NCBI RefSeq assembly: GCF_001570765.1
Contig: NZ_BCSH01000058.1
Coordinates: forward strand, 1-56,309
Length of the DNA: 56,309 nucleotides
Source of the DNA: Nocardiopsis listeri NBRC 13360
Lineage (GTDB): Bacteria > Actinomycetota > Actinomycetes > Streptosporangiales > Streptosporangiaceae
Direction of reading: 5' to 3'
In this document: in pieces, positions 52,591 to 56,309 of the stretch
Layout of the letters: each line of letters begins with the position of its first letter
Numbering within the stretch: position 1 is the stretch's first letter
Notes under the pieces: generated by a model
What the model was told of the DNA's origin: nothing
Databases searched by the model: none
What the model saw: the letters and a program-made list of their open reading frames with translations, nothing else
Made by a program: the position numbers and the translations under genes

Positions 52591-54063
52591 ATGGCGTACT
52601 TTGGTGCTGAAGAAATACCGTCTTTGACAGGTGACCTAGATCTCGTCACCTTTGGTCAGAGGCTCCGTCATCTCCGTCGCGCACGCGGGATGACCCTCTC
52701 CGACCTGGGAGAACGCGTGGGGCGTGCTCCCTCTCAGCTCTCGCTGCTGGAGAACGGGAAACGTGAGCCCAAGCTCTCTCTCCTCACGTCCCTGGCCGCG
52801 GCCCTCGGGGTGTCCATCGAAGAACTTCTCTCCAAGCAGCCCCCGAGCCGTCGGGCGCAGCTGGAGATCTCCGTCGAGGAGGCCCAGCGTGACTCCCTCT
52901 ACCAAGGCCTCAACCTCCCGCACCTGAAGGTCGGCAAGAGGGTCCCCAACGACGTCCTAGAACACATCGTCGGTCTCTACGACGAGCTCAAGCGGCGCAA
53001 CGCCAAGCCGACCGCCACCCCGGAGGAGGCCCGGCGGGCCAACGCCGACCTGCGTCGGCAGATGCGCGAGCGAGGCAACTACTTCGAGAACATCGAGCGC
53101 GCCGCCGCCGAGACCCTCGACGCCGTCAACTACACGGCGGGACCCATCTCCCAGGGACAGATCCTCGCGATCGCCACCCACCACGGCTTCTCCCTGAAGT
53201 ACGTGCAGGACCTGCCGCGCTCGGTGCGTTCCCTCACCGACCACGTCAACCGGCGCATCTACCTCAAGCGCGAGACCAGCCTGGGCATGCACAGCCCGCG
53301 CACGATCCTCCTACAGACCCTCGGCCACGTGATCCTCGGGCACGACCAGCCCCGCGACTTCGGCGACTTCCTCCGTCAGCGGGTGGAGGCCAACTACTTC
53401 GCCGCGGCCGTGCTCATCCCCGAGTCCACCGCCGTCACCTACCTCCAAGAGGCCAAGCAGGCCCGCGACCTGTCCGTGGAGGACCTGCGCGACGTCTACT
53501 CCGTCTCCTACGAGATGGCCGCGCACCGGTTCACCAACCTGGCCCACCGCCACCTGGACCTGGTCTGCCACTTCATCCGCAACGACGAGACCGGCATCAT
53601 CTACAAGGCCTACGAGAACGACGGGCTCGTCTTCCCCACCGACGACTCGGGCGCCATCGAAGGTCAGCGCATGTGCCGCCAATGGTCGGGGCGGCAGGTC
53701 TTCCAGTCACCCGACCGGTACTCGATCTACTACCAGTACACCGACAAGCCCAACGGCACCCATTGGTGCGTGGCGCACGTCGACCCCAGCCGTGAGCGCA
53801 ACTTCGCCATCACCCTGGGCGTGCCCTACAAGGAGTCGCGCTGGTTCCGCGGGCGCGAGACCACCAACCGCACCAAGTCCAACTGCCCCAGTGGAGAGTG
53901 CTGTGTGCGTCCGCCCGCGGAACTGGCCGGCAAGTGGGAGGGGAACGTGTGGCCCTCGGCCCGCGCCCACTCCCACGTGCTGTCCGCACTGCCCGCGGGC
54001 ACCTTCCCCGGCGTGGACGAACACGACGTCTACACGTTCCTGGAAAAGCACAACGTCGAGTGA
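52591..54063 (+). CDS. ramB: RamB-like XRE regulator with ImmA/IrrE-type domain (DUF2083)
   Basis: This 490-residue regulator has an N-terminal XRE helix-turn-helix (about residues 20-75: [39 protein letters not shown]), then a middle ImmA/IrrE-like zinc-peptidase fold ([14 protein letters not shown], where the usual HExxH is changed to LGHVILGH), and a C-terminal DUF2083 part with conserved Cys (SGECCVRPP). RamB controls acetate and glyoxylate metabolism genes, and homologues respond to short-chain acyl metabolites. It is divergent from aceA. The start at ATG 52591 matches the family. Regulation of both genes through the GGTGAAGATC repeats is likely. Confidence 0.93.
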   Translation: MAYFGAEEIPSLTGDLDLVTFGQRLRHLRRARGMTLSDLGERVGRAPSQLSLLENGKREPKLSLLTSLAAALGVSIEELLSKQPPSRRAQLEISVEEAQRDSLYQGLNLPHLKVGKRVPNDVLEHIVGLYDELKRRNAKPTATPEEARRANADLRRQMRERGNYFENIERAAAETLDAVNYTAGPISQGQILAIATHHGFSLKYVQDLPRSVRSLTDHVNRRIYLKRETSLGMHSPRTILLQTLGHVILGHDQPRDFGDFLRQRVEANYFAAAVLIPESTAVTYLQEAKQARDLSVEDLRDVYSVSYEMAAHRFTNLAHRHLDLVCHFIRNDETGIIYKAYENDGLVFPTDDSGAIEGQRMCRQWSGRQVFQSPDRYSIYYQYTDKPNGTHWCVAHVDPSRERNFAITLGVPYKESRWFRGRETTNRTKSNCPSGECCVRPPAELAGKWEGNVWPSARAHSHVLSALPAGTFPGVDEHDVYTFLEKHNVE

Positions 54064-54094
54064 TCGACCGCCTTCGGCACCCGGATGACGCCAG

Positions 54095-54118
54095 GGGCCG
54101 GCGCCCACGCGCCGGCCC
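54095..54118. terminator. Bidirectional-type terminator between ramB and the lactate-oxidase-like gene
   Basis: GGGCCGGCGC-CCAC-GCGCCGGCCC is a perfect 10-bp stem with TTCG after it, lying between two converging genes. Confidence 0.75.
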
Positions 54119-54139
54119 TTCGTCATGTCCGGTGCGGAG

Positions 54140-55297
54140 TCAGCGCAGATCCTTGAGCGCCGACGGGTTCAGGTCCGCGAGCGATCCGTAGCCGTCCACC
54201 GCCATGAGCAGATCCGCCTCGGCCAGCAACGACCGCAGGACGTGGACCACCCCGTCCGCTCCGCCCAACGCCAGCCCGTACACGTACGGGCGACCCACCG
54301 CGACCGTCGTCGCGCCCAGGGCCAGGGCCTTGACCACGTCCGAACCCGACCGCACCCCCGAGTCGAAGATGACCGGCAGGTCCGTGGCGGCGGCCACGTC
54401 CGGCAGACATTCCAGTGCCGGAATGCCGCCGTTGGCCTGTCTGCCCCCATGGTTGGACACGTAGATGGCGTCCACGCCCCCGTCCGCCGCACGCCGTGCG
54501 TCGTCGGGGTGGCAGATCCCCTTGACGATCAGTGGCAGGTCCGTCAACGAACGCAGCCACTCCAGGTCGTCCCAGGTCAGCGGATTACCGAAGATACCGG
54601 CCCAGTGCGCGACCACGGCGTCGGGCGCCGCGTCCTCGCCCACACGTTCCCGGAAGACCGGGTCGGAGGTGTAGTTGGCCAGGCAGTGGCCGCGCAGTTG
54701 CGGGAAGTTCGAGGTGGACAGGTCGCGCGGGCGCCACCCGGTGATCCAGGTGTCCATGGTGACCACGATGCCCTGGAAGCCGGCCCGCTCCGCCCGCCGG
54801 ACCAGGCTCTGGGCCAGCTCCCGGTCCGTCGGCGTGTAGAGCTGGAAGAATCCGGGGGTGTCCCCGAACCGGGCGGCGACCTCCTCCATCGGGTCCTGCG
54901 ACAGGGTGGAGGCGATCATCGGAACGCCCGTCCTGGCCGCCGCATCCGCCGTGGCCAGGTCACCGTGCCCGTCCTGCGCGCACAGACCCACCACGCCCAC
55001 CGGGGCCATCATCACGGGGGAGGGCAACTCGATCCCGCACAGGTTCACCGAGGTGTCCCGATCGGTGGCGCCCACGAACATGCGCGGGTACAGGCCCCAG
55101 CGTTCGAAGGCGGTGGCGTTGGCCTCCTGGGTGTGCTCGTCGCCCGCTCCACCCGCGACGTAGGACCAGATCGACGGCGGCAGTGCCTCCCTCGCCCTCC
55201 GCTCCAGCTCCGCGGCGGTCATGGGGTACTTCGGCAGGACCCCGGTCAGTCCGTTGAGGTAGATCTCCAGCTGGTAGTCGCCATAACGCGGTGCCAT
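54140..55297 (-). CDS. FMN-dependent alpha-hydroxy acid oxidase (lactate 2-monooxygenase-like)
   Basis: This 385-residue flavoenzyme oxidises an alpha-hydroxy acid such as L-lactate. SNHGGRQANGG holds the catalytic His and substrate Arg, FDSGVRSGSDVVKALALGA binds the FMN phosphate, and PVMMAPVGVVGLCAQDG and VTMDTWITGWRPRDL are family segments. The N-terminal YQLEIYLNGLTGV and overall length fit lactate monooxygenase rather than lactate oxidase or dehydrogenase, although this is inference. ATG 55297 has GGAGG upstream. A TetR gene is upstream on the same strand, and a perfect palindrome overlays its promoter. Confidence 0.87.
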   Translation of the reverse strand: MAPRYGDYQLEIYLNGLTGVLPKYPMTAAELERRAREALPPSIWSYVAGGAGDEHTQEANATAFERWGLYPRMFVGATDRDTSVNLCGIELPSPVMMAPVGVVGLCAQDGHGDLATADAAARTGVPMIASTLSQDPMEEVAARFGDTPGFFQLYTPTDRELAQSLVRRAERAGFQGIVVTMDTWITGWRPRDLSTSNFPQLRGHCLANYTSDPVFRERVGEDAAPDAVVAHWAGIFGNPLTWDDLEWLRSLTDLPLIVKGICHPDDARRAADGGVDAIYVSNHGGRQANGGIPALECLPDVAAATDLPVIFDSGVRSGSDVVKALALGATTVAVGRPYVYGLALGGADGVVHVLRSLLAEADLLMAVDGYGSLADLNPSALKDLR

Positions 55298-55340
55298 GGG
55301 GTGCCTCCGAGGGATGTGGGCGTGACCCGCATCATCCAAG

Positions 55341-55360
55341 TTGACACATGCGTGTGTCAA
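55341..55360. promoter_or_regulatory. Perfect palindrome before the lactate-oxidase-like gene
   Basis: TTGACACATGCGTGTGTCAA has perfect 8-bp arms around TGCG, the form of a TetR operator. It overlaps the TetR stop codon (55357-55359) and supplies a TTGACA -35-like element for the downstream gene on the minus strand, so binding would block that promoter. Confidence 0.75.
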
Positions 55361-56019
55361 GAAGTCCGCCGTGCCCTCAACACCGGTACGAACACCCCGG
55401 CCACGTCCTCCAACAGCTCCTCCCGGGTGTGGGAACGGTCGCTCAGCACCCAGTCGATGACCAGTTCGTTGGCCGCGCCGACCAGGGCCAGGGCCTGCTT
55501 GCCGAAGGGATGGTCCACCGACGCGCCCATCCGGACCGAGCGCCGGTACTCCTCCGTGAACAGCTCAGCGATCCGATGACGCACCCCTCGCCGGTGTTCC
55601 TCCATGGCGGGGCTCACCCCCACGCTCTCCACCGAGACCACCCGGGGCCGACGCGGATCCTCCATGGAGAAGGAGAGATAGGCGTCGACCGCCGCCATCA
55701 CCCGTGCCTCCAACGGGCCCTCCTCATCCTGCAAGGGCTCCGAACCCTGCAAGTGCTCCGAGATCCGTTGTAGAGCCTCGTGGACCAGGCCGTCGTAGAC
55801 CGCGCGCAAGGCGGCCTCCCGGTCGGTGAAGTGCTCGTAGAAGTAGCGGTTGGTCAGGCCCGCCTCCCCGCAGATCCGGCCGACCGTGGCCGCGCGGAAT
55901 CCTTCGGTGCCGAACACCTCCAGACCGGCCTCAAGGAGTTGCCGCCTGCGGGTCTCCTGACGTTCCCGGGGAGGTTTGCCCCGCCAGGAGCGCACGAGTT
56001 CGACACGTGGTTCACTCAT
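55357..56019 (-). CDS. TetR-family transcriptional regulator
   Basis: This 220-residue repressor has a TetR helix-turn-helix (about residues 25-70: RRRQLLEAGLEVFGTEGFRA, ATVGRICGEAGLTNRYFYEH, FTDREAALRAVYDGLV) and a large helical ligand domain with PRVVSVESVGVSP. It is encoded upstream of the lactate-oxidase-like gene on the same strand, 59 bases away, and a palindrome overlapping its own stop codon is its most likely operator. ATG 56019 is the start. The inducer is probably a hydroxy acid, by context only. Confidence 0.9.
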   Translation of the reverse strand: MSEPRVELVRSWRGKPPRERQETRRRQLLEAGLEVFGTEGFRAATVGRICGEAGLTNRYFYEHFTDREAALRAVYDGLVHEALQRISEHLQGSEPLQDEEGPLEARVMAAVDAYLSFSMEDPRRPRVVSVESVGVSPAMEEHRRGVRHRIAELFTEEYRRSVRMGASVDHPFGKQALALVGAANELVIDWVLSDRSHTREELLEDVAGVFVPVLRARRTS

Positions 56020-56309
56020 GCCCCCACGCTAGACCGCCGGAGGTGGAGACGGTGTTCTGTCGGTGGGCTCGTGGAGATCGGTGGGCTTGTGGAGGAGGGC
56101 CCGATCGTTCCCCTCGAAGTTCGTCGCCCAGGGACGCCTTGGGGCTTTGGGTTTGGGTTTGGGGGTGGTCGGGTGGGCGTGGGGTGTGTGGGTGGGGCGC
56201 CTGGGCCAGGGAACCTGTTGGTGGTCTGGCGGGGTTTCGGTCTGCTGTTGGGGCGCCTGGGGTCTCTGATTCTTTGGGTGGTTGGGCGGGGTGGGGGTGG
56301 GCTCTCCCT
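56020..56309. other. G/T-rich end of the window, no gene seen
   Basis: The last 290 bases carry the TetR promoter next to 56020 and then become G/T-rich with repeated GGGTTTGGG-like and GTGGGTGGGG runs (about 56140-56210), capable of forming G-quadruplexes. The only open frame has a low-complexity Gly/Trp-rich product and no family similarity. Confidence 0.5.

Noticed and set aside
52636..52923. Minus-strand frame over the start of the RamB-like gene
   Set aside because: Pure antisense shadow of the ramB coding sequence.
1..56309. CRISPR array, insertion sequence, integrase or prophage genes
   Set aside because: No regularly spaced repeats, transposase motifs or phage structural genes were found on reading both strands.
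56130..56309. Gene or functional G-quadruplex at the G/T-rich end
   Set aside because: Could fold as quadruplex, but the window ends here and base bias alone is not evidence of function.

Overview
The window is about 56 kb of very GC-rich DNA. It has dense coding, GTG/TTG starts and actinobacterial gene families: 6C RNA, RamB-type regulator, FolP2-like DHPS, PucR regulator, DUF1992, and MocR/YczE pair. It looks like a chromosomal segment of a filamentous actinobacterium. A Nocardiopsis-like genus is my inference from general gene content, not something the sequence proves. I see no insertion sequence, integrase, phage gene, CRISPR array, rRNA or tRNA.

Layout. (1) 0.3-4.7 kb: a DUF1992 protein, a STAND-type NTPase/TPR protein with an amyloid-signalling-like N-terminal motif and a degraded P-loop, and a convergent GT-B-like gene. 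That gene is split by a frameshift exactly at a 7-bp tandem repeat. (2) 4.8-11 kb: xylulokinase, a small Hsp20-like protein, then a sulfur/nitrogen uptake block (orphan MetQ-like lipoprotein, SsuA/TauA-like lipoprotein, ATPase, permease) whose three transcription units share one 17-bp palindrome. (3) 11-20.4 kb: iron-type alcohol dehydrogenase, Dps, PucR regulator with cytochrome P450, aldo/keto reductase, DMT exporter divergent from a TetR regulator, sulfotransferase-like protein, sirtuin. (4) 20.4-28.4 kb: large NACHT NTPase, uracil-DNA glycosylase, Ser/Thr kinase with TPRs, GH15 glucanase/trehalase, all on the minus strand. (5) 28.6-36.3 kb: YczE/MocR pair, APH-fold kinase, monoacylglycerol-lipase-like hydrolase, then moaA-rtcB-mobA.

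(6) 36.1-46.1 kb: a 6C small RNA, dodecin, an M15-like membrane-anchored protein, a His-rich membrane protein, an LCP ligase, a double-module Lrp regulator, FolP2-like protein, RraA-like protein, FCD-GntR regulator and a CynX-type MFS transporter. (7) 46.1-51 kb: a DesK/DesR-like two-component operon and a DUF418 gene that share a 20-bp upstream element, a frameshifted VOC gene, and a CPBP protease. (8) 51.1-56 kb: isocitrate lyase divergent from a RamB-like regulator, then an FMN-dependent lactate-monooxygenase-like gene whose promoter is overlaid by a perfect palindrome at the end of the preceding TetR gene.

Themes. Several local regulator/target pairs are visible with candidate operators: the sulfur palindrome, TetR/lactate oxidase, RamB/aceA, the two-component element, and YczR/YczE. 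Signal-transduction NTPases (STAND-TPR, NACHT) and a TPR kinase suggest conflict or regulatory systems. The most unusual signals are the 7-bp repeat that sets the reading frame of the GT-B-like gene, and the amyloid-motif STAND protein directly convergent with it.
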